The notes under the pieces are model-generated. The model had not been told where the DNA came from and made no database searches. It saw only the letters and a list, made by a program, of their open reading frames with translations. A stretch of DNA of 64,000 bases. Source: Loripinus fragilis (taxonomy: Eukaryota > Mollusca > Bivalvia > Lucinida > Lucinidae). The DNA lies in contig OZ026515.1 in NCBI GenBank assembly GCA_964019695.1, forward strand, positions 70,815,644-70,879,643, read 5' to 3'. The position numbers were made by a program, and so were the translations under genes. Shown in pieces: positions 12,101 through 21,565 of this stretch; the stretch's first letter is position 1; every line of letters starts with the position of its first letter.

Positions 12101-14107
12101 CACAATATTTGACTTACAAGAAGAGGTAACTGATGACACACAAAACAAGGTCACTGTTCTTGCTACTGTTTTGATTTTTTGAAAGCCAAAATGTGATATG
12201 TCTAGAGCTCATGTGACCTTGACCCCAAGGTCAAGGTCATATACTGTATTTTCTTGCAAATGCATCTACTCCTAATTCATTGGAATTAGCAACTTCAAAC
12301 TTTGCAGACCTGTGCACATGTCACATGATAAAAGGTCAGAGGTCAAATAATGTATTTTCTTGATAATGCATCTTCTACGCCATAGGAAATTGCAACCGCA
12401 AACTTTGCAGGTGCAGAGGTCACATGATGTAGAGGGCGTGGGCAATATTTAGTTTGACCTTAATGCCAGGGTCAAAGAATGTATTTTCTTGTAAATGTAT
12501 CTCCTAAACCATTGGACATAGCAACTTTAAACATGCAGGTGCATACACTGCATAGGTCACATGATGTGGAGGGTACTGGGCAAATTTTGTGTAACCATGA
12601 CCCCAAAGGTTAAGGCCAAAAGTAAAATAGTGGGTATTTGCGATGGTGCACCATCAACTGCAGTCTAGTTATTCTTATTTCCCAACCAAAACATATGTTG
12701 TGGGTACTCAAAAAATGGTCTCATTGAGATGGTTCCTTTGAGCATTCACAACATATGTTTAAACCGATGGATGAGAAAGTAATCATAATAATATAATGCT
12801 TAAAAAGGTTTCCTTATCAAGACCTGAAAATACCCTTTTCAATCTGGATACTGGTAAACAGGTACTTTGGCAAACAGCGAAGACCCAGATAAAATGCCGC
12901 ATTATGAGTCATTTCTTCAGGGTCTGCACTGTTTGCAAAGATAAAACCAAATCGTCAAGACAGAAATGCATTGTAATTTAGAAATTTCTACCTGTGACCC
13001 CTTAAAATACAAAATGGGTATTCTACCTGTGACCCCTTAAAATACAAAATTGGCAACCCCCTACTAACTGATTCTATCAGCATGCATGGGAAAATCAATC
13101 AGAATTAATCCTTAAAGCGCCAATCACAACTGCAGCAGACGACAAATTTTGCTACATCTTTCCCAATTTTGGAAAAAAATAAGGTATGATATCTCAAGAG
13201 AATCGTCTGCCAGCAGACGATTCTCATGAAATATCAAACCTTATTTGTTATTTTTGAAAAAGCAGCAAAATTTGAAATTGTCGCCTGCTGCAAATTGTAG
13301 GTGGCGCTTAAAGGGTTAAAAGGGTTCAACCATTCCTTGCAGGTGCTGCAGCTGAAACTCTCAGCTTCTCCTAAATCCCCACGGGACTCTTCCTCCACTA
13401 ACGAGAGAAAACCGGCAAAGGAAGACGAGCTTGATGATGACGACGACGATGACATTGAAGATCCAGAAACACTGAACAGAACATTAACTGAAATCATTGA
13501 TGGGAAAAGAAGCAGTACAAGTCTTCTTGCCCTCTTGAACAAGGAAGATACGGACAGTGAAAGTGTTCTCTCCAGTAGTTCATCCGAAACCTCAACTAGT
13601 ATACACAAAGGACGTCTTATACGAACTCCGAGTCTAAGTTCGAAAACTAACGGTTCAGATATAAGTTCAATTCCAGAGGTGACATGTGAAGGTGACTTAG
13701 AAAATGCAAATGAAACTTTAGAAAATAGTGCAATAGACCAAGGCCAGTTCAGGGAAGTTGATCTTTCATCCGAGACTGGTTATGAATTAAATAGTGCAAA
13801 TGGGGATAAAAGTGATGCAGGAAGTGAGAACCAGTCTGGGGATATTACTGTTGGTAGCAATATGAAAACTGATGAAGTGACTGTGAACCATTTTGGAGAT
13901 GCTGGTATCAAAGAGCACTTTGAGATTAATAAGAACATAAATGGTGATGATTCAGTCGGGAACCAGTCAGTAATAGACTCTAAAGAGGTGCAATTTTGTT
14001 TAGAAACTAATGAGCAGAGAAGTAGTCAAACTTTACTTAAACCAGACCAAAATATGGATGATAAACTGAAAACCCTACCAGATATGCTAACAACGAATCA
14101 AACCTAA
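108..14107 (+). CDS. EVI5: EVI5-like Rab GTPase-activating protein, C-terminal half (8 exons, 5' end outside window)
   Basis: Eight exons with GT-AG junctions join in one frame and give a long coiled coil. Exon 3 has the family signature LADRLIQYQLTRAQEAEE, and exons 4, 5 and 7 repeat the motif (Q)EEL..V(R/K)L(K/R)EAE, as in vertebrate EVI5/EVI5L. Family knowledge: EVI5 proteins carry an N-terminal TBC domain that stimulates GTP hydrolysis by Rab11-type GTPases, then this coiled coil, and act in recycling-endosome traffic and cytokinesis. The TBC domain must lie upstream of base 1. All internal introns are phase 0 and every internal exon is a multiple of three. The last exon has an acidic tract and a Ser/Asn-rich tail I do not recognise. 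Introns are filled with MITEs, SINE-like and LINE pieces. EVI5 versus EVI5L cannot be settled here. Confidence 0.9.
1148..1440. repeat. Dispersed repeat family H, copy 1
   Basis: Shares the layout (gggtactttggcaaac; a short hairpin around AGATGAAATGCAGC; CTACCTGTGACCCCTTAAA) with copies near 12805-13104, 17750-17990 and 22540-22690. No coding potential. Likely a non-autonomous DNA element; ends not resolved. Confidence 0.6.
1580..1905. repeat. Dispersed repeat, copy 1 of 2 (second near 23457-23760)
   Basis: Both copies share blocks such as CTGCTGGGAAAGGGCTGACC, TAAGCCCTCCAGTA and GGTACTTGATTGTATC in the same order. Diverged, no intact ORF, origin unknown. It covers most of the intron before exon 2. 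Confidence 0.65.
2029..2082 (+). CDS. EVI5: EVI5 coding exon 2 in window
   Basis: 54 nt, 18 codons (RLRTENRLLRQRVDNLEK). Acceptor ACTTTCAG, donor GTAAGT. Phase 0 at both ends. The motif NRLLRQRV is typical of the region just after the TBC domain. Confidence 0.87.
2920..3086. mobile_element. MITE family C, copy 1
   Basis: Ends are inverted (CAGTAAAACTTGCC / GGCAGGTTTTACTG), with a central palindrome GCAGAATGCTCC / GGGAGCATTCTGC. Other copies at 7051-7230 and 19001-19207. Confidence 0.75.
3236..3406 (+). CDS. EVI5: EVI5 coding exon 3 in window
   Basis: 171 nt, 57 codons. Acceptor TTATTTCAG, donor GTAGGT. Contains LADRLIQYQLTRAQEAEE, the most recognisable EVI5 block, followed by a Lys/Gln-rich coiled coil. 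Phase 0 at both ends. Confidence 0.92.
3601..4310. mobile_element. DNA-transposon-like repeat with TACCCCCCGC ends and an internal tandem duplication
   Basis: Begins TACCCCCCGC and ends GCGGGGGTA, an inverted pair. Between them is a tandem duplication with a 191-bp period (3887-4077 and 4078-4265), about 90% alike by eye. No ORF of note. Fills much of an EVI5 intron. Confidence 0.6.
4311..5716. other. EVI5 intron sequence, no further gene seen
   Basis: AT-rich intron remainder between the 3601-4310 repeat and exon 4. Short ORFs here lack any family signature. Nothing supportable found. Confidence 0.6.
5717..5872 (+). CDS. EVI5: EVI5 coding exon 4 in window
   Basis: 156 nt, 52 codons. Acceptor TATTTTAG, donor GTACTG (weak). 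First copy of the repeated motif, LQEELIMVRLKEAENSAQVK. Phase 0 at both ends. Confidence 0.88.
6646..6884. mobile_element. MITE family A, copy 1
   Basis: Terminal inverted repeat TGAGCC..TGGCATGAGATTTCC paired with GGAAATCTCATGTACTGGCTCA at the right end (spelled in part). Palindromic interior with TGCGCGTATGCGCAGGCTG. Four copies in the window (also 10201-10439, about 43160-43379, 44067-44305). Confidence 0.8.
7051..7230. mobile_element. MITE family C, copy 2
   Basis: Starts CAGTGAACCCTGTCTTAAG and ends in the inverted form near GGTCGCTTAACAGG. It carries the same central palindrome GCAGAATGCTCCA/TGGAGCATTCTGC as the other copies. Confidence 0.7.
7370..7660 (-). pseudogene. LINE reverse transcriptase C-terminal remnant
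   Basis: On the minus strand a frame reads LRWFGHEEHSSGAVRTACD then GRRGQGGPT and a stop, followed after a frameshift by EKDC and further basic residues. R-W-F/L-GH-E and G-R-x-R-G-R-P are standard landmarks at the end of the reverse transcriptase in RTE/Jockey-type LINEs. Short, frameshifted and dead, inside an EVI5 intron. Confidence 0.65.
7873..8196 (+). CDS. EVI5: EVI5 coding exon 5 in window
   Basis: 324 nt, 108 codons. Acceptor CTTTCAG, donor GTTGGT (weak). Two copies of the repeated motif: LQEELIAVKLREAEANLSLK, and a second unit with SVKLREA. Between them lies a Ser/Pro-rich linker (SSSPNSPRDRSSKG). Phase 0 at both ends. Confidence 0.92.
8330..8583 (-). repeat. Unfilled copy of the host repeat that elsewhere carries the Polinton
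   Basis: Read on the minus strand, this copy runs AAGGCAGTGGTTCTGTT, through TGTACCTCCCATTG, to GGTTTGGTCTGCAG-type sequence. The same order is found in the left flank (24276-24321) plus right flank (42823-43060) of the Polinton. The position matching target site TTCCTA is CTCCCA at 8536-8541 here. Both copies happen to have an open frame; no known domain. Confidence 0.75.
8584..9848. other. EVI5 intron sequence, no gene seen
   Basis: AT-rich intron. Holds a palindrome of the TGATCAGACTGCTC type near 9766-9803 and several TGACGTCA-like sites near 9240-9280. No coding or RNA gene could be supported. Confidence 0.6.
9849..10181. mobile_element. MITE family G, copy 1
   Basis: Shares CGCGTCTGGGAGTGAA, AAACCACTAG, and the inverted pair GAATTTATTAAAC / GTTTAAAAAATTC around a GGCAAGCCTCG centre with copies at 16671-17001 and about 49714-50005. 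Non-coding. Confidence 0.7.
10201..10439. mobile_element. MITE family A, copy 2, next to EVI5 exon 6
   Basis: TGAGCCAGTGCATGAGATTT at the left is inverted as AAATCTCATGCACTGGCTCA at the right, a near-perfect 20-bp terminal repeat. It ends 27 bp before exon 6, so the branch-point region of that exon probably lies within it. Confidence 0.85.
10467..10613 (+). CDS. EVI5: EVI5 coding exon 6 in window
   Basis: 147 nt, 49 codons. Acceptor TTTATTTCAG, donor GTTAGT. Acidic/basic coiled coil including RESGLQREIKSLLRKID in slightly different spelling. A MITE ends 27 bp before the exon. Its 3' part and donor are duplicated five more times in the next intron. Confidence 0.88.
10551..11325 (+). repeat. 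Six-unit array derived from the 3' end of EVI5 exon 6 plus its splice donor
   Basis: The end of exon 6 (GAGTCGGGATTACAGAGAGA onward) and the donor GGTTAGTATGTG recur with starts near 10551, 10695, 10835, 10976, 11120 and 11249, a period of about 141 bp. The later five lack an acceptor. Units 3 and 5 have lost the GT donor (GGATAGT, GGACAGT), unit 4 has a 1-nt frameshift, and unit 6 is the most diverged. These are decayed duplicates, not exons. Confidence 0.88.
11330..11515 (+). repeat. SINE-like 3' part, copy 1
   Basis: Shares TTGTGTCCTTGAGCAAGA, CCTGACATGGCTGAAAAATTG and a (CAAA)n tail with 19322-19512. The tRNA-like head is not clear here. Confidence 0.6.
11943..12125 (+). CDS. EVI5: EVI5 coding exon 7 in window
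   Basis: 183 nt, 61 codons. Acceptor TTGTTACAG, donor GTAACT. Contains MMARIREAECDQMIGELKQK and MEIQKEE, which match the last coiled-coil repeat of EVI5. Phase 0 at both ends. Confidence 0.9.
12195..12660. repeat. Diverged tandem repeat with GTCACATGATGT units
   Basis: Three to four units of roughly 120-130 bp, each with TGTATTTTCTTG, GCAACTTCAAACTTTGCAGG and GTCACATGAT-like blocks plus TGACCTTGACCCCAAGGTCA. Non-coding. Confidence 0.65.
12665..12781. mobile_element. MITE family F, copy 1
   Basis: Palindrome: CTTATTTCCCAACCAAAACA / ACATATGTTGTGGGTACTC against GAGCATTCACAACATATGTT and GATGAGAAAG. Other copies near 7264-7345 (partial), 18160-18240 (partial) and 53392-53490. Confidence 0.65.
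12805..13104. repeat. Dispersed repeat family H, copy 2
   Basis: Contains AGGTACTTTGGCAAACAG, GACCCAGATAAAATGCCGC and a doubled CTACCTGTGACCCCTTAAAA, matching 1148-1440. Abuts the family-B MITE. Confidence 0.6.
13105..13319. mobile_element. MITE family B, copy 1, flush against the last EVI5 exon
   Basis: Ends TTAATCCTTAAAGCGCCA and TGGCGCTTAAAGGGTTAA are inverted. The whole element is a long palindrome centred on GATTCTCATG/CATGAGAATC-like arms carrying GCAGCAGACGA. The exon acceptor begins 23 bp later. Confidence 0.82.
13343..14107 (+). CDS. EVI5: EVI5 terminal coding exon with stop
   Basis: Acceptor CCTTGCAG, then 254 codons and TAA at 14105-14107. It begins VLQLKLSASPKSPRDSS, continues with an acidic stretch of seven Asp (about residue 32 of the exon) and ends in a low-complexity Ser/Asn/Glu-rich tail with no domain I recognise. 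A family-B MITE ends only 23 bp before this exon, so the branch point probably lies in transposon sequence. Confidence 0.88.
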   Translation: MLQLKLSASPKSPRDSSSTNERKPAKEDELDDDDDDDIEDPETLNRTLTEIIDGKRSSTSLLALLNKEDTDSESVLSSSSSETSTSIHKGRLIRTPSLSSKTNGSDISSIPEVTCEGDLENANETLENSAIDQGQFREVDLSSETGYELNSANGDKSDAGSENQSGDITVGSNMKTDEVTVNHFGDAGIKEHFEINKNINGDDSVGNQSVIDSKEVQFCLETNEQRSSQTLLKPDQNMDDKLKTLPDMLTTNQT

Positions 14108-14950
14108 TAAGATATTTATTACACTTTGAACTAATGAAGGAATGTTTTGTAGTAATTCATAGGTTTAGATAAAAAAATATTTTTCAGCGTAAAATTGTTA
14201 ATATATAAACATATAAGCTATGTTTTTATCTTGAAATGAGGAAAATATTTCTTTGTTTTGAAGTTATTTTCAAAATATTCCTTCAGTAGTCTTGTGCTAC
14301 ATGTTGTGTTATGTTTGTTTTGGGGTTTAATGTTGCTTTCAACAATCTTTAAGTCATATCGAGATGATCGTTTATCCCCTCACAAGGTTCCTGGGCAGAT
14401 TTTTAAGCAATTTAGCAGCTGTGCTTTGGATGTTCGTCCTTTCCTCAATAATTAACAATAACATGTGTCCAGACAAGCAAATTATTTGAGTGTAAAATTG
14501 TAATTATTTTCTTCCCCATCATTTTAAACAATGCATTATAGAAGTCAGATATCAGTGCAGTCCCTTTATAACCCTATGTTTGGGGTCCATAGGAATGGAT
14601 GGTTTTATAAGTGAAACTTGATATAAAGGGACAATTTTACCAAAGCAATTATGGGAAAATGACCATTTAATGGTCATTTTCCTATAATTCCTTTGTAAAA
14701 TTCCACGGTATAAAAATTGGCAGCCACAACATGACCATGTTATATCCAGATCCATGTTATAACATGGTGTGTTATAAAGGGACTTCACTATACTAATCTG
14801 ACTCCCTACTGATTGTGCTAAGAAGTCCATATAGTGTATCTGTATGCTTGTATATTTGTATGTATGTACGTACAAGTGTTTAGGTTATAAGGACCTTATA
14901 GGCCCAGATAAACAATTTTTTTGAGCATAAAATTGTGAATATAGAGAATA
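14108..14950. other. EVI5 3' flank with a palindromic MITE (14558-14789)
   Basis: Downstream of the EVI5 stop, AT-rich. From AGTCCCTTTATAAC near 14558 to GTTATAAAGGGACTTCACT near 14789 lies an inverted-repeat element. No AATAAA is found before 14950; the first is at 15146-15151, inside the next element, so the polyadenylation site is unresolved. Confidence 0.55.
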
Positions 14951-15739
14951 CTAAACTCCAGCTGATAAGTTTTTAGACCTAATTTTTTGCAATAACTTTT
15001 TTATCTTCAATTTTAGCAAAATGTGTTCGCCATGAAAAGTATTCAGGAACATCTCCGCCAACTTCTCCAAATGGTTCCAGCATCCTGGATGCTGTAGGTT
15101 CCTCTGTGCTTAGATGCACTCTTTGAACATTTTAAGCAAAGCGCAAATAAACTAAGTCCAAGATGTCAGTCAAAAAGTTACATAGCACCGCCCTAATTCA
15201 ATTACTAAAGCGATGGATGGCTTGTTCAAATATAATAGAAATCGCGCCTGATTCGCTCGTGCGTTAAACTAGTAGGGTCATCTCAAAACCGTTCATTTCA
15301 TAGCTCATGCACAAGAGAAAAAATGCACTGCATGCGATAACCCAGCCTTTGTTCCTACAAATGAGCCTGCTTTAAGTTGATTCTGCATATGCACGGAAAA
15401 TTCTGAGTATGTTAACGGCAGTTTTATGTTATGCACAGCCTTTGAAGAACGAGATATGCACCACATCGGAATATTTTTTTTAAACAACCCCTTTCTGTCC
15501 CGCCTATACAAATTAAACCTGTCATTAAAAGACTTAGAAATTTAGGACGAATTCAATTTATGGCAAAATCTTCATCTACATACACAAAAATCTGTTTGTG
15601 CCACAAGCACAAGACCTTTTTGAGAAGTTGGCGGAAATTCTCCTCTACAACTTTCATTGAGAACACATTTTGCTAAAATTGAAGATAAAAAAGTTATTGG
15701 GGAAAAATTAAGTCTAAAAACTTATCATCTGGAGTTTAG
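14951..15739. mobile_element. Non-autonomous DNA transposon family E, full copy (789 bp)
   Basis: Long terminal inverted repeats: CTAAACTCCAGCTGATAAGT at the left and its near-complement ending GGAGTTTAG at 15739, continuing for about 85 bp (TTATCTTCAATTTTAGCAAA on the left arm). No transposase. A partial second copy is at 21140-21565. Confidence 0.8.
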
Positions 15740-15745
15740 GTGAGT

Positions 15746-15866
15746 GTCTTTTGATATCAAGTTTACCAGGCCAGGATTAGAGAACACTTGTTGACATCGC
15801 GAGGCTTGCTGAGCGATTCAACATGCATTCTCGAAGCCGAGCCAGGTAAACTTGATATCAAAAGAC
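15746..15866. repeat. Foldback with 22-bp arms
   Basis: GTCTTTTGATATCAAGTTTACC at 15746-15767 (22 bp, first 20: GTCTTTTGATATCAAGTTTA) is exactly inverted at 15845-15866. About 77 bp of loop. Likely a small MITE. Confidence 0.75.
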
Positions 15867-18800
15867 GCTAACCCAGTATTCTATTTGTCAGTTTACAAGT
15901 TGATTCACGCATCAAACTAGCCAATATGATGTCATTATCAAGTTTCGTATCAATTCAATGTCATTGACGATGTCATTCAAAAAATGCAACTTCATTTTGA
16001 CCTGATAAAGGCACATGCCGTGAGATAGGCAACATTTATCAGGTCAACATGCATCAATGCAGTTAGTATGAGAAGTGACTGATAAATTTTCTTATCCATC
16101 AATATAAATGTTTGTTTTGAGTTCTCAAAAAGAACCAAATTAGAATGAGGTCAAGTTGCATATAAAATTGATGGAAATGTAGCATATGTTAGTAGATGTA
16201 CTAAACAACTGGAAATGTCAAGGTTATACATTTATGTCTAGATAAGCAAACACTTTTGAGTGTAAAATTGTTATTATTTTCTTAAACATCAGTTAAAACA
16301 TGTGTTTTGGGTATGTCATTGAGAACGTTCTTTTGAGTATCCACATGGTTTGTGGCATCCCAACCTGGTCCAGACTGTGATGGAGTATGTTTTTGTTACT
16401 GACGAGTTTCGGGTGTTATTTAACTTGCAAAAAAGAAATTAAGTTGTCACATTAAAATTGTGACAAAATTGCTTTCAAAGAAATAGAATTCAATGAAGTG
16501 AACATTGTGAAAGAATTAGTGTTCTAGGTCTGATCAACATGAGGGTTCCTGTATGATTGCATTTATTTAAGTGTGTGCAAGACTTTAAAGTATCTGATGA
16601 GTTTCTCCCTACAAGCTCATGACATTTTGGTACTTATTGCATAAGCGTAAAAAACTTTATCATAATGACATCGCGTCTGGGAGTGAATAACACCATGCAA
16701 TAAAATCGATAAACCACTAGACTAGTGGTTTATAGATTAACGGGAAACGTTATGATGTCCATAACAACGTTGCGTACATAATGACAAAATTATAACGTTT
16801 TTACGCCAAAAATGAGACTTCAAAGTATACTTAATATCATATGATAAATAGAATCTAACATTCGTGCTCTTGTATTATTGAATTTATTAAACTCGTTGCG
16901 AAAAAGGGATAAAATGCCCGGCAAGCCTCGCATTTTTATCTCTTTTCCCCAACTCGTTTAATAAATTCAATAAAACATGAGCTCTCATGTAAGATCCTCT
17001 ATTTAAACATCCATGCTGGCCTATCCAGCAGGGCTAGAGGTCTTTATCTACATTCACTCTCTGAGTCTTTGTGTATTTGCTTAGCCAGTGCTCTGGCCAA
17101 TTTACACAGACTTGCATGAGCCTTTGGTGCTCTAAAATGTGACAAGTACAAAAATCTTGTGTGCTTGATCATATAAATTGAATACTGTACGGGCACAAGA
17201 GCAAGATTATATGATATTATTCACTAGTTTTACTACAAAAATTAAATAGATGCAATGTTCATATGAAGGACAGTGCATAAAACTATAAAATCATCATATT
17301 TTATATACCAGTAGTGGTCTATTATTTTCTGTATTTTGATGTTAATTGTTTGTTGCTTTAAATCACAGTAAACAATTTTCAGTCATCGGTCAGCATATTT
17401 TCCTGTCTTTCTGGGTCTACCAGTACTAAGCAGAGGATAAAGTGTCTTGCTCGATGACACTACGCAGTGCATCCTGTGAGTCTCAAACTAGCCACCAGTT
17501 GATCCAAATTCTGACACTTCACCGCTGGGCTCCTATGTATTATGATGTTATAAACCCATTTTCGTCTTATAAATTGGACATTTCTAAATAGTGTAGACCC
17601 AGATGAGAGGCCTCAATATGCAGCATCTTACCAGGGTCTACAATGATTGCTACCACAGTCATATTTTGCAACTGAAATAAATTTCCACCGGCACCCCCTT
17701 ATAATGAATCACTCCAACATGATTACATCGACAAGCATAGAAAAGGTTAACCCTTTGAGGACCAGAAACCCTAAACAGGTACCTTGGCAAACCTAGACCC
17801 AGATGAATAATAATGGGGCATTTCACCAGGGTCTACATGGTTTGCTAAGACAAAATCGATCTTGAGAGAAAGAAATGCAGTATGTTTTTGAAATTATAAC
17901 CTGTGACCCCTCAATATATACAATGGACCATCCTGACTTAGCTTTTTCAAACTTTATGGGAAATTCCATTGGCACAAAAAGGTTACACTGATCATCACTA
18001 CCTCAAGCAGGAAATGGACTCAACTTAGTTTTGGGATATACATACTGGTGTGTCATTATACCACTGTACTTGGGATCCATGATCAGTGACCGCCTTATAA
18101 ATTATCAAGATGATTATCACAGGTTTTGATAAACAAATTTTGCAGCGCAAAATTGTTAATATTTTCTTACCCATCAGTTTGAGACGGTTCTTTTGAGCAC
18201 CCACAACATATGTTTTGGTTGAGAAATAAGAAAATTAATTTGTTGGTATGCTCTCTTAAACTAAACTGTGATTCTTTAACACTGCACATTACCCACCAGC
18301 ACCGTATTAATAAGGCACCCAAATCACTTATATAATAAAGGGAACACAGACATTAAACTGCCTTAAAAATTAAAACCTATTTTGCCTCTTGTTGACACTT
18401 ACTAACAAGGGACATGATTGCTCCATTCAATTATAACAACTTAAGACTGCATTACATCCCTTGATATATGTAAGTGTGAGAATTTGCATTCTGGGTAATT
18501 TTTCATCTGTTTTTTTTGAAAAATTCTTTCAGGAATACCATCAGTGTCAAACAGTTTGGATCCAGATCAGGCCCGATGTTATGTCGGGCCTGATCAGGGT
18601 CCAAGCTGTTTGCAAAGGTTATCAACAGACAACACGACAATAATAGGAGTTAACACTGATTCAGTGACGTTTCATGTACATTGAAACTGCAATAGAACAA
18701 TGGCCAACTTGATTTGTGTCTTCAATCTTTCACACCTTACCTTGATAATAAACTAAAAATGTTTATTAGATTCACTTTTAACAATTAGACAGGGCAGCTT

Positions 18801-19000
18801 GTTGATATTGACAGCTTTAGGTAGCCTTTAAACTGAGATTAGATGAAATACAGGGAAGCTATGAATGACCTGCAGAAAAAACACACACCATGAGAAACCC
18901 ATGGAAAAAATGTGAGCCATCTTGTAACCTCATAATGATCTGCATGCTATATCAGTCTGTGGTATAATGATGCTCCAGTGTATTGTGAGGCTTTGAAAGT
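15867..19000. other. Intergenic, repeat-rich, no gene seen
   Basis: Contains family G MITE (16671-17001), family H repeat (17750-17990), a partial family F unit near 18160-18240 and a GATCAGGCCCGA palindrome near 18553-18604. The remaining sequence is AT-rich with only short chance ORFs. Confidence 0.6.
16671..17001. mobile_element. MITE family G, copy 2
   Basis: CGCGTCTGGGAGTGAATAAC, an inverted CCACTAG/CTAGTGG pair, then GAATTTATTAAACTCGTTGC inverted as GTTTAATAAATTC around GGCAAGCCTCGC. Matches 9849-10181. Confidence 0.75.
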
Positions 19001-19207
19001 ACAGTAAAACCTGTCTTAAGCGGCCACTCAAAAAGAAGACAAAAATTGGATTTCAAGACCGACTATCCCTTAATGCAGGTCAAAAGTATTGCAGAATGCT
19101 CCAAGAGTGCATTCTGCAATACTTTTGACCATCATTAAGCTACCATTTGTCATTAAGATCTATGTTTTGTCTGTTTTTAAGTGGACGCTTAAGACAGATT
19201 TGACTGT
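19001..19207. mobile_element. MITE family C, copy 3
   Basis: ACAGTAAAACCTGTCTTAAG at the left; the inverted CTTAAGACAGATTTGACTGT at the right. Inner arms CGGCCACTCAAAAA / TTTTTAAGTGGACG and the palindrome GCAGAATGCTCC. Best-preserved copy. Confidence 0.85.
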
Positions 19208-19321
19208 ATTGAAGTCGTGACTTAACTGTTTGTATACTTATAGAATCTTCCACCTGGTTTCATTCAATAAAACTAGGTATGGTGCATTGTACATGTACGT
19301 ATGTTATTTTCAGTCCCTGTA

Positions 19322-19512
19322 GATTGAGCTCAGTGGAAGAGTAGTATGCTTCAGATTGAGGGGTCACTGGTTAGAGAATCACTTGATGGACTATGTTGTG
19401 TCCTTGAGCAAGAAACCTTATCCCCTACTTCAAACTGGGAAATGTCCTGACATGACTGAAAAATTGTTGACTGGGATGCAAAACATCAATACAAACAAAC
19501 GAAACAAACCCT
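19322..19512 (+). repeat. tRNA-derived SINE-like element, copy 2
   Basis: Head TTGAGCTCAGTGGAAGAGTA resembles a tRNA D-arm/A-box, followed by a degraded B-box region, the shared TTGTGTCCTTGAGCAAGAAA block and a CAAACAAACGAAAC tail. Compare 11330-11515. Confidence 0.6.
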
Positions 19513-19619
19513 GTAGATCTTGATGAAATGCAGCATTTTGCAGCATATAAATTAACACTTTGCCTGCCAACCTCATCTGCTGATTACCTTTGCAAGCAGT
19601 TTGCACCCAGATCAGGCTG

Positions 19620-19858
19620 GCCCCGAGGTTATACAACTTTTTTCATGCTCAACTCAACTGAGTCAAAATTACAACTGCTCATAAAAACTAAAATACAGAC
19701 AAATAAAGAACTTTCTTGCTTTTAGTCTCTCAAATGTTGTATTTAACATGCTAAAAATGTTAAAATGCCAACAATTGTTGACATTTTAATATTCATGAAG
19801 AGGATAAATTCCAAGCTCAGCTGAGTTGAGCATGGAAAAAGTTGAATAACCTCGGGGC
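19620..19858. mobile_element. MITE family D, copy 1
   Basis: GCCCCGAGGTTATACAACTT and CATGCTCAACTCAACTGAG at the left are inverted at the right (CTCAGCTGAGTTGAGCATG, AATAACCTCGGGGC). Second copy at 51525-51745. Confidence 0.82.
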
Positions 19859-21139
19859 CTGATCTGGATCCAAACTGCTTGATTCTCTGATGGTATTCCT
19901 GAAAAATAATTTGAAAAAAGTTGAAAGAATTTTTTGAAAACATTGATTTTGAAAAAAATGTATCAGCAGACGATAAAAAAGAATAAAAAATTGCAATGAA
20001 GTCTGCTGATTACCATTTCAAGCAGTTTGGTCATTTCATCTGGCCTGATCTGGATCCAAACTATTTGATGTTGTGATGGTATTCCCGAAAATTGTTTGAA
20101 TTTTTTTTTTAAATCAGCAGACGACTAAAAACATACAACATTTCCCAGCATGCAAAGATTGAAGTTATTCTCCACAGGTGGGATTGCAGTTTTCCAGTGA
20201 TGCTAGATGTCATCGTTATCTGCTTCCATGCTTTTTGTGTGTAAACAGTAAAGGATATGATGAAACTGCAGATGTTTATGTACCATATGGGTCTCGTCCA
20301 GTAAATAAATCTGATTTTCTTGCATGTGAACAGCAAAGATGCTGAACAGCCTGCGCAGTCTGTTTAGCATCATTGATATTCACTCTCAGGAAAGTATATT
20401 AGCTAAATTGTGGACTGGCTGATTTTATATTAACAGCTCAACTAGGAACAGGTAGATTGCTAAGCTGGTGCTCTTCTGGTTGTAATTTTGTTACAAGAAT
20501 TGTAACAGTGATGATGAAAATATGTGCCAATTAAATTCTGTTAAAGGAATATAGTTTAATTAATGTACCACTTGTTTGTTTTTATTTGTCTGCCATGATT
20601 GCAGTCCATGCATCACACCTGCTTTGTCAACAAGATATCGTATGAACTACAACAGCTCCATGGATGGAAATTCAAAAATCTAGAATTGTCTTCTTATATT
20701 CTTTGGTAGCCTAAATTGCAAACAATATGGACCCAGATCAGACTGCTTGGGAGCAGTCTGATCAGGGTTTATATTGTTTGCTTCCATGATTTTTTGTCTG
20801 AAGTGCCATTGAACATAAGCAGCAGACATAGAAAGCAGACAACATCTTCAGGACAAAAATATAGTTGCCAAATAAGGGGTAGAACTTGGAAGTATGCCTA
20901 TAAAATAAAATATTCCAGGTTCAAATAGTCATTTATCCTCAGACAAACTGAAAATGAATTCAAAAAGCTGTTACAGTCTGTCTGCCTATATTCTGCCCTC
21001 GGTAATTCAGTATTTTGAGCCTGGCTTTCTATGGAAAGCCAGGCTCAAAATACCGAATTCTGAAATAATCATGAAAACTTTCACCCCTGAAGACTTGAAA
21101 CTTGGTCAGTTTATTGGGGATCATGAGCAGATTACCTGA
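19859..21139. other. Intergenic, no gene seen; one foldback
   Basis: AT-rich. Holds the palindrome at 20716-20789 (GCAAACAATATGGACCCAGA; GATCAGACTGC / GCAGTCTGATC), a motif shared with family-B interiors, and a short palindrome around GAGCCTGGCTTTC at 21018-21049. Confidence 0.6.
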
Positions 21140-21565
21140 AAAAACTTTTTAATGGCACGCCATGCGAAAACCCAACCTTTGTTCCCACAAATAAGCTTGC
21201 TTAAAGTTGATTCTGTATATGCATGGTCAATTCTGAGTATGCAAACGGCAATTTTATGTTATGCACAACCTTTGAATAACGGGATATGCACCGCTAACGA
21301 AATTTTTTGAGACTACCCTTTTCTGCCACGCCTATACCAATTTTAACTGTCAATAAAAGACTTAGAAATTTATTACAAATTCAATTTATTGCAAAATCTT
21401 CATCTATATACACAAAAATCTGTTTGCACCACAAGCACCAGACCTTTTGGAGAAATTGGCGGAAAGTCTCCTCTACAACATTCATCGCGAACACATTTTG
21501 CTAAAGTTGAAGATAAAAAAAAGTTATTGTGAAAAATTATATAGTTCTAAAAACTTAACAGCTAG
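21140..21565. mobile_element. Family E element, right half only
   Basis: Follows the right half of 14951-15739 in order (GCGAAAACCCAACCTTTGTT; CAAAATCTTCATCTATATAC; GAACACATTTTGCTAAAGTT), ending near CAGCTAGAGTTTT. The left inverted arm is missing. Confidence 0.7.

Noticed and set aside
14552..14875. 107-codon minus-strand ORF in the EVI5 3' flank
   Set aside because: Falls across a palindromic MITE; no motif.
15146..15151. AATAAA as the EVI5 polyadenylation signal
   Set aside because: It lies inside family E transposon, over 1 kb past the stop; cannot be assigned without transcript data.
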